64,000 nucleotides of DNA, taken from the NCBI RefSeq assembly GCF_902459765.1, contig NZ_CABPSP010000014.1:62001-126000 (forward strand), given 5' to 3'. Position 1 is the stretch's first letter; each line of letters opens with the position of its first letter. This stretch comes from Pandoraea anapnoica (GTDB lineage Bacteria; Pseudomonadota; Gammaproteobacteria; Burkholderiales; Burkholderiaceae). The notes under the pieces were generated by a model that saw only the letters and a program-made list of their open reading frames with translations, did not search any database and had not been told where the DNA came from. The position numbers were made by a program, and so were the translations under genes. This document shows, one piece after another, positions 28,160 through 36,138 of this stretch.

Positions 28160-28595
28160 GCGAGATTTCCCGGAATGTTGTTGTTCTTGCCGACCGCCGC
28201 AGCGCAAGCAGCCCGCCTCATTGGGTTAACGACCGGAAAGTGCCTGAACTGTAGTGCACCGGCTATTCAGAAACGGCCTTGCGCGTGGAGAAAGTCCTCG
28301 GCATTGACCATGCCGGGTCGCTTGTCGTGGCGTGTCTTGCTACGGCCGGGCCTACAGTGCCGACAACATCACAGAGGGCGCGAACGAAGACGATACGGCA
28401 ACTGAGACCACTCACGCACGCTAATGGTGCGCCGCCGCATCGCGATGCGGCATTGTGCCCGTTGCGATGCCATCTGCCGTGCTGGGTTTTTTCCATCGAA
28501 TCACTCGTTCAACTGCCGTCGGTATCTCCGTCGATGTCCCCGAAAGCCCCGTAGCACGGCCCTTCGCGCCGAATTCCTCCGCACATGACACCGAC
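28160..28595. other. Intergenic region upstream of sigma-54 promoter
   Basis: This stretch separates the CPBP gene (leftward) from the nitrate-transporter leader (rightward) and codes for no recognisable protein. It holds the NtrC-like site at 28416-28430 and, four bases later, the perfect 18-base palindrome GCCGCATCGCGATGCGGC at 28434-28451. Confidence 0.5.
28416..28430. promoter_or_regulatory. NtrC-like enhancer site
   Basis: GCACGCTAATGGTGC matches the NtrC palindrome form GCAC-N7-GTGC (compare GCACCAACATGGTGC at enteric glnA), with the TGGTGC half intact and outer C/G also symmetric. It is about 165 bases upstream of the sigma-54 promoter, a normal enhancer distance. Confidence 0.6.
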
Positions 28596-28612
28596 TTGGC
28601 ACGCCAATTGCT
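28596..28612 (+). promoter_or_regulatory. Sigma-54 (-24/-12) promoter of the nitrate-type transporter
   Basis: TTGGCACGCCAATTGCT fits the RpoN consensus TGGCACG-N4-TTGCW exactly, with GG and GC ten bases apart. Transcription should begin near 28623, giving a leader of about 167 bases before the ATG at 28790. Confidence 0.85.
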
Positions 28613-28678
28613 AAAGATTGCGTAAGGCCAATGGCGGCCGAGTGGAAGACAAGCGAATTTTCTGCACCGCATGCAGGG

Positions 28679-28698
28679 CCCCGCGAACGCGGGGTTTT
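28679..28698 (+). terminator. Leader terminator 1
   Basis: CCCCGC (28679-28684) pairs with GCGGGG (28689-28694) around a GAAC loop and is followed by TTTT. It lies in the leader, before any coding sequence of the transporter. Confidence 0.75.
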
Positions 28699-28707
28699 CG
28701 GGGCAAC

Positions 28708-28765
28708 GGCGTCCCGAAGCCACGCGTCCGTTCATGGGCGCACGGCTTCGGGACGCCTTTTTTTT
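28708..28765 (+). terminator. Leader terminator 2
   Basis: A perfect 14-base stem, GGCGTCCCGAAGCC (28708-28721) and GGCTTCGGGACGCC (28744-28757), followed by eight T residues, ends only 24 bases before the transporter ATG. It can hardly belong to an upstream gene (the CPBP gene runs the other way), so regulated read-through is implied. Confidence 0.88.
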
Positions 28766-28789
28766 CGGCACACGAACACGAGGGTATCC

Positions 28790-30178
28790 ATGAGCACGCT
28801 CACGCAATCGTTGAAAAGTGGCAACTGGCGCGCGCTGGTTGCGTGTTTTCTCTACTTCGACACCGGATTTACCGTCTGGGTGATGCTCGGACCGCTGGCC
28901 CCGTTCATCGGCAAGGACATCGCGATGACGCCTGCGCAGACCGGTTTCCTCGTCGCGGTGCCGGTGCTGGGCGCGGCCATTCTGCGTGTCACGCTGGGCA
29001 ACCTGTACCAAGCCTACGACGGTCGAAAAATCGCATTGATGGGGCTGACGCTCTCGGCCATTCCGTCGGTCGTGCTGTTGCTGATGCCGGGCACGCCGTC
29101 GTACACGCTGCTGCTTGTGCTCGGTGTGTTCTTGGGTGTCGGCGGTGCAAGCTTCGCCGTGGCGTTGCCGATGGCAGGCAGCAACTATCCGCCGAAGGTG
29201 CAGGGCCTGGTGCTCGGTCTTGCGGCGGCGGGCAACATCGGTGCGGTGCTCGACGGTTTCATGTTCCCCGGACTGGCAGAGCACTACGGCTGGGCGCACG
29301 CGGCCGGTGCGGCGCTCCCTCTGCTGGCGCTCGCGGCGTTGGCGCTGGTGTTCTGGGCGAAGGATCAGGGCGTGAAGTCGGGCAGTGCGCCGCGCGCGTT
29401 CTCAAGCTTCTTCATCACGGTATTCGGTCTCGTAGCGCTTGTGCTGTGCGTGCACGCTGGCGCTTTCGGCGAAGGCAAGGCCGGGGTGCTGCTTCTGCCG
29501 GTGCTGGGTGCGTTGCTCGCTATCGCTGTGCTGCCGCGTCACTATCGCGGTGTGCTGGGCGAGCGTGACACGTGGGTCATCATGCTCGTCTACAGCATCA
29601 CCTTCGGTGGCTTCGTGGGCATGTCGTCCTATGTCACGACGCTGCTGATTTCGCTCTACGGCATGCCGCGTCTGGAAGCGGGGCTGTTCATGTCGCTGCT
29701 CGCGTTCCTCGGTGCGCTGGTGCGCCCCATCGGCGGTCTGGTGGCCGACCGTATTTCCGGCGTGCGCGCCCTCGTGCTGTTGCTCGCAGCGATCTCCGTC
29801 ATTGACTTCGTGTTTGCCGCATGGATGCCGCCGCAAGGGGCTGGCATTGCGTTGCTGGTGCTGGTCTACTTGTGCTTCGGTCTCGGTAACGGCGCGACGT
29901 TCCAACTCGTGCCGCAACGCTGGCAAGGCAAGACGGGCCTGATGTCCGGCATCATCGGCGCAGCTGGCGGTATCGGCGGTTTCTATCTGCCGGTCATCAT
30001 GGGCATGGCCAAGGAATCGACGGGCAGCTATCAGATGGGGTTCGCCACCTTCGGTGCGTTGGCCGCGCTCGCGTTCCTGCTGGTGGTTGCGCTGCGTACG
30101 CACTGGATGTCGTGGGCGCTGCCCAAGGATGTGCCGCACGGCGCGGTCCTCGCGGGCGGTGTGGCGCACGTGGAGTAA
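28790..30178 (+). CDS. NarK/NasA-family nitrate/nitrite transporter
   Basis: A 462-residue MFS protein of the nitrate-nitrite porter family with about twelve helices. The two nitrate-signature Gly-rich motifs are present as LAAAGNIGAVLDGFMFP and IIGAAGGIGGFYLP, and the substrate-Arg region as AILRVTLGNLYQAYDGRK. ATG 28790 starts MSTLTQSLKSGNWRALVACF; earlier in-frame residues lie inside the leader hairpins and are rejected. The sigma-54 promoter and antitermination-like leader fit assimilatory nitrate uptake under nitrogen limitation. No nitrate reductase gene is adjacent. Confidence 0.87.
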   Translation: MSTLTQSLKSGNWRALVACFLYFDTGFTVWVMLGPLAPFIGKDIAMTPAQTGFLVAVPVLGAAILRVTLGNLYQAYDGRKIALMGLTLSAIPSVVLLLMPGTPSYTLLLVLGVFLGVGGASFAVALPMAGSNYPPKVQGLVLGLAAAGNIGAVLDGFMFPGLAEHYGWAHAAGAALPLLALAALALVFWAKDQGVKSGSAPRAFSSFFITVFGLVALVLCVHAGAFGEGKAGVLLLPVLGALLAIAVLPRHYRGVLGERDTWVIMLVYSITFGGFVGMSSYVTTLLISLYGMPRLEAGLFMSLLAFLGALVRPIGGLVADRISGVRALVLLLAAISVIDFVFAAWMPPQGAGIALLVLVYLCFGLGNGATFQLVPQRWQGKTGLMSGIIGAAGGIGGFYLPVIMGMAKESTGSYQMGFATFGALAALAFLLVVALRTHWMSWALPKDVPHGAVLAGGVAHVE

Positions 30179-30205
30179 GTGCAATCAACGCCGACGAAAC
30201 GCTTG

Positions 30206-30240
30206 CGGCCCGTCGATGCCTCGGCTCGACGGGCCGTTTT
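30206..30240 (+). terminator. Terminator after nitrate transporter
   Basis: CGGCCCGTCGA (30206-30216) pairs with TCGACGGGCCG (30226-30236), followed by TTTT. Confidence 0.9.
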
Positions 30241-30300
30241 GTTTCCGCGCGACGCTTCGCATAGACTGTCGGGCAACATCGTTTTTAAGCAGGAGTCGTC

Positions 30301-31227
30301 ATGCGTCTGGGCGTTCCCAGCCTCTCGGCGTTGCAGGCCTTCGAGGCGAGCGCCCGCCACCAGAATTTCGCCACCGCTGCGCAAGAGCTTGCGCTCACGC
30401 ACGGCGCCGTCTGCAAGCGGGTTGGTGAGTTGGAGAAGCATCTGGGGGTGGCGCTGTTCGAGCGTGTGAAGCAACGGCTCGTGCTCACCCCTGCCGGGGC
30501 CGAATACGCCAAGCGCATTCGCGTGCATCTCGATCAGATTCGTCGCGATACGCTGGACGTTGTGCAGCAGGGGCGCGAGACCGAATTGGAAATCGCCGTC
30601 GGCGTGACGTTTGCCGCGCAGTGGCTCATTCCGCGCCTGGACGACTTCTACGCAAACACGCGCGATGTCCGTCTGCATATTCTCGGGCGCGATCAGCCTG
30701 TCTTCTTCGACGACTCCGCGTTCGACGCCGCGATCTACTTCAGTACGCGCCTATGGCCGGGCATGCCCGGTACGGCGCTCGTCACCGACGACTCGCTCAT
30801 GCTGGTAGCCGCGCCGCGTCTGCTTGATGGGAGGGCGTCGTTGTCGCTCGAACAGATTGCCGGGTACTCGTGGATTTGCCCGCGCGATCTGCCGCGCGTG
30901 TGGGACGACTGGTTCGCCTCGCAAGGCCTGCAAGGCGGTGCGAACGCGGCCGAGATCAAGCCGCAGCGCAGTGCCCAGCGCTACGACATGTTCGTGATGG
31001 CTATTAACGCGGCGGTGGCCGGTCTGGGCGTGGCCCTGCTGCCGCGCGTGCTGATCGAGCGCGAACTGGCGAGCGGTGCGTTGGTGCAAGCGCACGCGCA
31101 CACACTCGCCAATCCGCAGACCATCTACTTCTCCTATCCCGCGCAGCGTCGCGACTGGGCACCGTTGCGCCAGTTCGATGCGTGGCTGCGCAACGCCGTC
31201 GACCGGTATCTCGCGGAGCGCGGGTAG
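30301..31227 (+). CDS. LysR-family regulator (GcvA-like)
   Basis: A 308-residue LysR-type regulator of the GcvA/AmpR-like branch: an opening of the form LGVPSLSALQAFEASARHQN, helix-turn-helix FATAAQELALTHGAVCKRV and later DDFYANTRDVRLHI. It is separated from the nitrate transporter by a terminator. It converges on the class II aldolase gene, whose stop lies 10 bases away, so no target can be assigned from position. Confidence 0.86.
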   Translation: MRLGVPSLSALQAFEASARHQNFATAAQELALTHGAVCKRVGELEKHLGVALFERVKQRLVLTPAGAEYAKRIRVHLDQIRRDTLDVVQQGRETELEIAVGVTFAAQWLIPRLDDFYANTRDVRLHILGRDQPVFFDDSAFDAAIYFSTRLWPGMPGTALVTDDSLMLVAAPRLLDGRASLSLEQIAGYSWICPRDLPRVWDDWFASQGLQGGANAAEIKPQRSAQRYDMFVMAINAAVAGLGVALLPRVLIERELASGALVQAHAHTLANPQTIYFSYPAQRRDWAPLRQFDAWLRNAVDRYLAERG

Positions 31228-31237
31228 GCAGTCGAAC

Positions 31238-32047
31238 TCAACGTGTCGACATCAGTTCCGGATGCTCGCGCAACACCTGCTCGTAGAGGCCCTGATACCC
31301 GAGCCATGCGACGTAGTCCGAACCGAGCAGACGAAAGACCTCGCGGGCTTCGGCGTCGGAGAGGACTTCCAGCGGACCGGCCGCTTCGGCGAGTAACTGA
31401 ACCTGCGTGCATCGCTCCATCGCGAGAAAGCGATAGGCGGCGGCGTCGACCGACGAGCCGACCGTCAGCAAGCCATGATTGAGCAGCACGGCCGCGCGCT
31501 TGTGGCCCATCGACTGCGCGATGCGGCGTCCCTCGTCGGCACCGAGGACCAGCACGTCGCCGCGAAACAGCACGTGGTCATCGTAGAACAGGCACGCTTC
31601 CTGATTGATGGGGGCGAGTTCGCGCGTGCGCGCAGAGAACGCACGCCCGTGTGTGGTGTGCGTGTGAGCAGCGGCCGTCACGTGGGGCAGCGTGGCGTGA
31701 ATACCGGCGTGGATGGCCATGGCGGCGGCGTTCACCGGGCCTTCGCCGTGATGCAGGCCACCGGCCTCGTCGACCAGAATCAAGTCGTCCGGGTGGATCG
31801 AGGAAAAGTGCTGTGCGTAGCGATTGACCCAGAACCGGTCGTGGAACTCGGGGTCGCGCACGGTGATGTGCCCGGCAATACCTTCGGCAAGCCCGAAGCG
31901 CGCGAAGATACGGAACGCGACCGCCAGCCGCAACTTCCGGTCCACGCGTTCGTCTGCGACATTGTCAAACACGCGGGGTTTGGGCAGCGGCGCGCCGAGG
32001 GGCGTAGGGATCGCAAAATCGGCAAAACTGTCGTACGGGGAATTCAT
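31238..32047 (-). CDS. Class II aldolase/adducin-family protein
   Basis: A 269-residue class II aldolase-fold protein. Metal-binding His residues appear in THTTHGRAF and LLNHGLLTVG, with FGLAEGIAGHITVRDPEF near the N-terminus. The family includes fuculose-phosphate aldolases, sugar-acid epimerases and many uncharacterised catabolic enzymes. ATG 32047 is chosen as the family start; a start at 32137 would add 30 low-complexity residues. It may belong with the lyase gene immediately upstream on the same strand (150 bases). Confidence 0.85.
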   Translation of the reverse strand: MNSPYDSFADFAIPTPLGAPLPKPRVFDNVADERVDRKLRLAVAFRIFARFGLAEGIAGHITVRDPEFHDRFWVNRYAQHFSSIHPDDLILVDEAGGLHHGEGPVNAAAMAIHAGIHATLPHVTAAAHTHTTHGRAFSARTRELAPINQEACLFYDDHVLFRGDVLVLGADEGRRIAQSMGHKRAAVLLNHGLLTVGSSVDAAAYRFLAMERCTQVQLLAEAAGPLEVLSDAEAREVFRLLGSDYVAWLGYQGLYEQVLREHPELMSTR

Positions 32048-32198
32048 GGGCGCTCCGACGAAGGGGGCACCGTGCCCGCTGTGGTCGCGTGGCGGGGCAT
32101 CGGCTGACAGGGCATTGTCCCCGGACGCGCGCGGCAACGTCTATCGACGAAAAGTCACTGGATATTGACTTGCCGCGCCATCGCAGCCTTCATCTTGC

Positions 32199-33023
32199 TC
32201 ACTCGCCCTGACGAAACAGGCTGTTGAGCGTCGCACCGCTGGCCGCACCGTCGAAGCCATCGAAGCGGCCTTCGGCCAGCGCCTGCGCCGCGTGCATGAA
32301 GCCGCCCCACGCTGAACGGGCCAGCGCACCGCCCACACTCACGCGCCGTACGCCGAGACTCGCGAGCGCCTGCAACGTGAAAGGCGACGTCGCACCGATC
32401 AGCACGTTGACGGGTTTGGGCGCGACAGCGGCCACCACGGCGCGAATCTGCGCTTCGGACTGGATGCCCGGCGCATACAGACAATCGGCCCCGGCTTCGG
32501 CATAGGCTTGCAGCCGTCGGATAGCGTCGTCCAGATCGGGCACACCGGCGAAGAAGTTCTCTGCGCGACCGACGAGCAACGTATCGCCACCGGTTTCGTC
32601 GATGGCGCGACGCGCGGCCTTCATGCGTGCGACCGCTTCGTCGAGCGGGAAGAGCGGTTTGTTGGCGTCGCCTGTGGTGTCTTCGATGGACAAACCGGCG
32701 ACGCCTGTCGCCACCGCCAGCTTGACGCTCTGCGCCACGTCGTCCGGCGTCTCGCCGAAGCCGCTTTCGAAGTCGGCATTCACCGGCAGATCCGTCGCCT
32801 CGACCAGCGTGCGCAGATGCGCCAGCACGAGCTCGCGCGTCACGCCGTTATCGGGGCGTGCAGTGGACCACGCGAAGCCCGAACTGGTCGACGCAATGGC
32901 CTGGAATCCGGCGTGTTCGAGATACCGGGCACTGCCCGCGTCCCATGGGTTCGGGATCACAAAGCACCCGGCAAGGTGAAGTTCGCGAAACGCGGCGCGT
33001 TTTTCAGCGGTGCTGCGTGGCAT
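32199..33023 (-). CDS. Isocitrate lyase/PEP mutase-family protein
   Basis: A 274-residue TIM-barrel enzyme of the ICL/PEPM superfamily. Conserved segments are NPWDAGSARYLEHAGFQAIA, LPVNADFESGFG (metal Asp) and GVAGLSIEDTTG (catalytic Glu/Asp), then LLVGRAENFF. The ICL signature loop KKCGH is absent, so it is not isocitrate lyase; carboxyphosphonoenolpyruvate mutase or oxaloacetase-like activities are possible. ATG 33023 follows AGGAGA. Probably co-transcribed with the class II aldolase gene. Confidence 0.84.
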   Translation of the reverse strand: MPRSTAEKRAAFRELHLAGCFVIPNPWDAGSARYLEHAGFQAIASTSSGFAWSTARPDNGVTRELVLAHLRTLVEATDLPVNADFESGFGETPDDVAQSVKLAVATGVAGLSIEDTTGDANKPLFPLDEAVARMKAARRAIDETGGDTLLVGRAENFFAGVPDLDDAIRRLQAYAEAGADCLYAPGIQSEAQIRAVVAAVAPKPVNVLIGATSPFTLQALASLGVRRVSVGGALARSAWGGFMHAAQALAEGRFDGFDGAASGATLNSLFRQGE

Positions 33024-33292
33024 GGGATTGTCTCCTGAGGGCGGTGCGGTCGATCGCTCGCTGCGCACGGAATGCCCGATCATCGCGGTTTTATGACGGC
33101 CTCGCAAGACGGGAGAGGGTACACGAAATGCAAATGTCGACTGTCAGACGGTTTTCGCTGAATGCGTGCCATGCAGGCTGTCAAAAGCCGCGGTAATGTC
33201 CGGTAACAACTTTTTTGCGGCAATGCGGGAATAAGCGCGCTTCAACTGGCGTTATGCAATCATCTTTCAGCGCATTTTTCAGGACGTCAAAC

Positions 33293-33934
33293 GTGAATTC
33301 TCTGCCCCCTTCGCCGCGATCCATGCCATCCACGTCGGCCAGCAAGCCGCGCGTCGCGCTGTACGAGGACCCCAAGTACACGCGCGTCGCCATGCTGCTG
33401 CACTGGGCGGTGGCGTTGCTGATGCTGGGGAACGTCGCCATCGGTCAGACGATTGCCTTGCTGCCGGACGCCACGCTGGAGAAAATCGACGTGCGTTTCT
33501 GGATCGATCTGCATAAGTCCGTCGGCATCACGGTGCTGGGTCTCGCGATCCTGCGCATTCTGTGGCGCATGACGCACCGACCGCCCGAACTCTCGCATGT
33601 CTTTGCCTCGTGGGAGCGCGGCGCGGCGCATCTGGTGCACTGGCTGCTTTATGTGCTGATTTTCGCAATGCCGCTCTCGGGCTGGGCGCACGACTCGGCG
33701 TGGGTGGCGGCGTCGACGCATCCCCTGCTGCTGTTCGGTGTCGTGCCGTTTCCGCGCATGGGTTTTCTGATGGCGATGAGCGACGCGAGCAAGGACTACT
33801 GGCACGAGGTGCTGGGCAACGTCCACACCTATTGCGCCTACGTGCTTTACGCGTTGCTAGCGTTGCACATCGGTGGTGCGCTCAAGCATCAGTGGATCGA
33901 CCGTCACCCGGTCATCGGCCGGATGCTGCCGTGA
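33293..33934 (+). CDS. Cytochrome b561-type membrane protein
   Basis: A 213-residue four-helix cytochrome b. Haem-ligand His residues are visible in VAMLLHWAVALLM, WIDLHKSVGITVLG, VHWLLYVLIFAMPLSGW and HTYCAYVLYALLALHIGG. These proteins carry electrons in the inner membrane, for example from superoxide to quinone. The start is uncertain: GTG 33293 after AGGACG, or ATG 33323. First gene of an operon; its stop overlaps the glycosyltransferase start (GTGA). Confidence 0.86.
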   Translation: MNSLPPSPRSMPSTSASKPRVALYEDPKYTRVAMLLHWAVALLMLGNVAIGQTIALLPDATLEKIDVRFWIDLHKSVGITVLGLAILRILWRMTHRPPELSHVFASWERGAAHLVHWLLYVLIFAMPLSGWAHDSAWVAASTHPLLLFGVVPFPRMGFLMAMSDASKDYWHEVLGNVHTYCAYVLYALLALHIGGALKHQWIDRHPVIGRMLP

Positions 33935-35469
33935 GTGACGGGATGTACACCGACATGAACCCGGACATGAACCCCGATATCCAGACGAGCGTAGTGCAGC
34001 TCGAAGCATCGCGAGAACAGCATTCGCCGCGCTTCACCTTGCCGCCGACGCCGCTCGCCAGCTGGCTCGTGCACACCGGCGTGGCCGTGCTGTGGTGCCT
34101 GCTCTTCGCGCAGGCGTTTTTCCTCAAGGGTGTTTTCGCGTGGGGCACGGGCGTGGCGTATGTGATCTACGACACCGTGCTGCTGACGTTCGTCTTCTGG
34201 CAGGCATGGCGTCTGATGCGTCCAGATCCGGACGAGACGTGGGGCGGCAGTGCCGACGCCGCGTCGAACCGTCTCACGCTCGGCGTGGTGGTCGCGGCAC
34301 ATAACGAAGCGGCGGCGCTGCCGGTGACACTGCGCGCGCTGATGGCCGGTCGTCACGTGCCCGACGCCATCGTCATCGCCGACGACGGTTCGCACGACGG
34401 CACCGTTGCCTTGCTGACCGGCGAGTATGGTCTGGTGGACCCGGGTGTCGGCAGCCTGAGCGCACCGAGCACCCGCTATCCGAACCTGCGATGGATGCGC
34501 GTGCCGCACGGCGGCAAGGCGAAGGCGCTCAATGCGGCCCTTGTAGGCATAGAGACCGACATCGTGATGACGGTCGACGCGGACACGTTGCTCGATGTCG
34601 GTGCGTGCGCCGCCATGCATGACGCCTTCGCCCGTCGTCCGCGCCTGGTTGCCGCCACCGGCGTGCTGACACCCGTGTGTGGCGACACCATGAGCGCACG
34701 CGTTCTGCAGTTCTTTCAGACGTACGAGTACATCCGTAACTTCATCTCGCGCTTCGCGTGGATGCGCGCCGACGGTCTATTGCTGATTTCGGGCGCATTC
34801 GCATGCTTTCGTCGCGAGGCGGTGCTGGCCGTGGGCGGCTTCGATCCCGCGTGTCTGGTCGAGGACTACGAACTGATTCACCGTCTGCGTCGCTATTCGG
34901 TCGCGCATTCGCTCGACTGGGACGTGCGCGTTGTCGGCGGCGCGCAGGCGATCACCGATGCGCCGGGCACACTGACGAGCTTCTTGCGTCAACGCCGTCG
35001 CTGGTTCGCGGGTTTCCTCCAGACGCAGTACTGGTACCGCGATATGGTCGGTAACGGCCGATACGGCAACCTCGGTCGCTGGATGTTGCCGGTCAAGGCG
35101 TTCGATACGCTCCAGCCGATCTACGGTCTGACGGCCTTTGCGCTGCTGGTGACGTTCGTCTGCGAAGGCCATTACGGCGTCGTGCTGCCGGTCTCCGGGA
35201 TCATTCTGGGCAAGATCGTCATCGATCTGGGCTTTCATCTATGGTCGGTGCACGCGTATCGCCGCTGGACCGGCCACCGCACCGGCACGAGCCTCGGGCT
35301 GGCGTTCGTCGCCGCCGTGCTGGAGCCGTTCTCGTTCCAGTTGATGCGTCACACGGGCGCGGCGATGGGGTGGGGACATTTCCTCACGGGGCGTCAGCGT
35401 TGGGGTGTTCAGGTGCGACGAGGTATCCTGTCGGGCGAACGCGGGGCGGAGGTGTCCCGCGACAGATGA
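33931..35469 (+). CDS. Membrane glycosyltransferase, family 2
   Basis: A 512-residue GT2 enzyme of the processive-synthase type. Two N-terminal helices (residues about 45-100) precede a GT-A catalytic domain with VVAAHNEAAALPVTLRAL, ADDGSHDGT, the metal-binding TVDADT, EDYELIHRLRR and the product-site QRRRWFAG; three or more C-terminal helices follow. It resembles poly-GlcNAc or cellulose synthases, so it probably makes or modifies a surface glycan. The N-terminus has a curious MNPDMNPDIQ repeat. GTG 33931 overlaps the cytochrome b stop. Confidence 0.88.
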   Translation: MSDGMYTDMNPDMNPDIQTSVVQLEASREQHSPRFTLPPTPLASWLVHTGVAVLWCLLFAQAFFLKGVFAWGTGVAYVIYDTVLLTFVFWQAWRLMRPDPDETWGGSADAASNRLTLGVVVAAHNEAAALPVTLRALMAGRHVPDAIVIADDGSHDGTVALLTGEYGLVDPGVGSLSAPSTRYPNLRWMRVPHGGKAKALNAALVGIETDIVMTVDADTLLDVGACAAMHDAFARRPRLVAATGVLTPVCGDTMSARVLQFFQTYEYIRNFISRFAWMRADGLLLISGAFACFRREAVLAVGGFDPACLVEDYELIHRLRRYSVAHSLDWDVRVVGGAQAITDAPGTLTSFLRQRRRWFAGFLQTQYWYRDMVGNGRYGNLGRWMLPVKAFDTLQPIYGLTAFALLVTFVCEGHYGVVLPVSGIILGKIVIDLGFHLWSVHAYRRWTGHRTGTSLGLAFVAAVLEPFSFQLMRHTGAAMGWGHFLTGRQRWGVQVRRGILSGERGAEVSRDR

Positions 35470-35493
35470 TTTCCCGGCAGTTTTCTTTCCCTG

Positions 35494-36138
35494 ATGATTC
35501 GATCTTTGACGTGGTTGACGATGGTGTGTGCATTGGGCGGCGTGTTGGGCGCGCTGGGGTGCAGCACGCCCGCACCGAAGGCGCCCGGCCCTGATTACGC
35601 TGCGCAAGGCGGCGCGGCCGAGGTGCGTGGCGACTGGGACGGCGCGCGCCGAGCCTTCGGGCAGGCAGTACTCGTGGCGGACCAGTCCGGCTGGCCAGCG
35701 TCGCAACGCGCGGCCATGCACTTCGACTACGGGCGCGCGCTGGGCGTGACCTGCTACTACGCCGAGGCGGAACGCGAGCTTAGCCAGGCGTACGACCTCG
35801 ATATCCTCACGGCGCGATACCGCTATCCGGCACTGGTCGAGCTGGCCCGGCTCGCGCTCGCACAACGTCAGTTCGCGGCTTCCGCAAAGTACTTCGGCCG
35901 TGCACTCGGCACGCTCGACCGGTTGGAGGCGGCGCGCAAAGTGCCGTTCGCCTACGCTGAATTGCTCGACGATTACGCGCTGGCACTGGGCGGCGCGGGC
36001 GATGCGGAAGCGGCCACACGCATCATCGACCGTGCGGCCAAAGTGCGCGCGAGTTTCGACGGTGATACGCAAGTCCAGCCGACGACGCGCACGCCTTACG
36101 GCAAGCATTGCGGCCAACTGGCAGCGGGGGCGCGATGA
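35494..36138 (+). CDS. TPR-like lipoprotein
   Basis: A 214-residue protein with lipobox LGALGCS (Cys near residue 23) and an all-helical remainder with tetratricopeptide-like helix pairs (FDYGRALGVTCYYAEAEREL, FAASAKYFGRALGTLDRL). It is likely tethered to a membrane facing the periplasm. It follows the glycosyltransferase by 24 bases and overlaps selU by four bases (ATGA). In similar loci such lipoproteins assist polysaccharide export, but that is only a guess here. Confidence 0.75.
   Translation: MIRSLTWLTMVCALGGVLGALGCSTPAPKAPGPDYAAQGGAAEVRGDWDGARRAFGQAVLVADQSGWPASQRAAMHFDYGRALGVTCYYAEAERELSQAYDLDILTARYRYPALVELARLALAQRQFAASAKYFGRALGTLDRLEAARKVPFAYAELLDDYALALGGAGDAEAATRIIDRAAKVRASFDGDTQVQPTTRTPYGKHCGQLAAGAR

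Larger units (their letters stand above)
28623..28768 (+). promoter_or_regulatory. Transcribed leader with ANTAR-like hairpin and two terminators
   Basis: A stem GGCC/GGCC at 28626-28639 closes the six-base loop AATGGC, with A at loop position 1 and G at position 4, the pattern bound by ANTAR antiterminators. A second stem, CTGC(A)/(T)GCAG at 28662-28676, carries ACCGCA with the same A1/G4 spacing. Next come terminator 1 (28679-28698, CCCCGC/GCGGGG then TTTT) and terminator 2 (28708-28765). ANTAR proteins such as NasR/NasT relieve termination in nitrate-assimilation leaders. The second loop is imperfect and abuts rather than overlaps terminator 1. Confidence 0.55.

Noticed and set aside
32199-33023. 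Isocitrate lyase of the glyoxylate shunt
   Set aside because: Too short (274 residues) and lacking the KKCGH catalytic loop; it belongs to the broader PEP mutase-like group.
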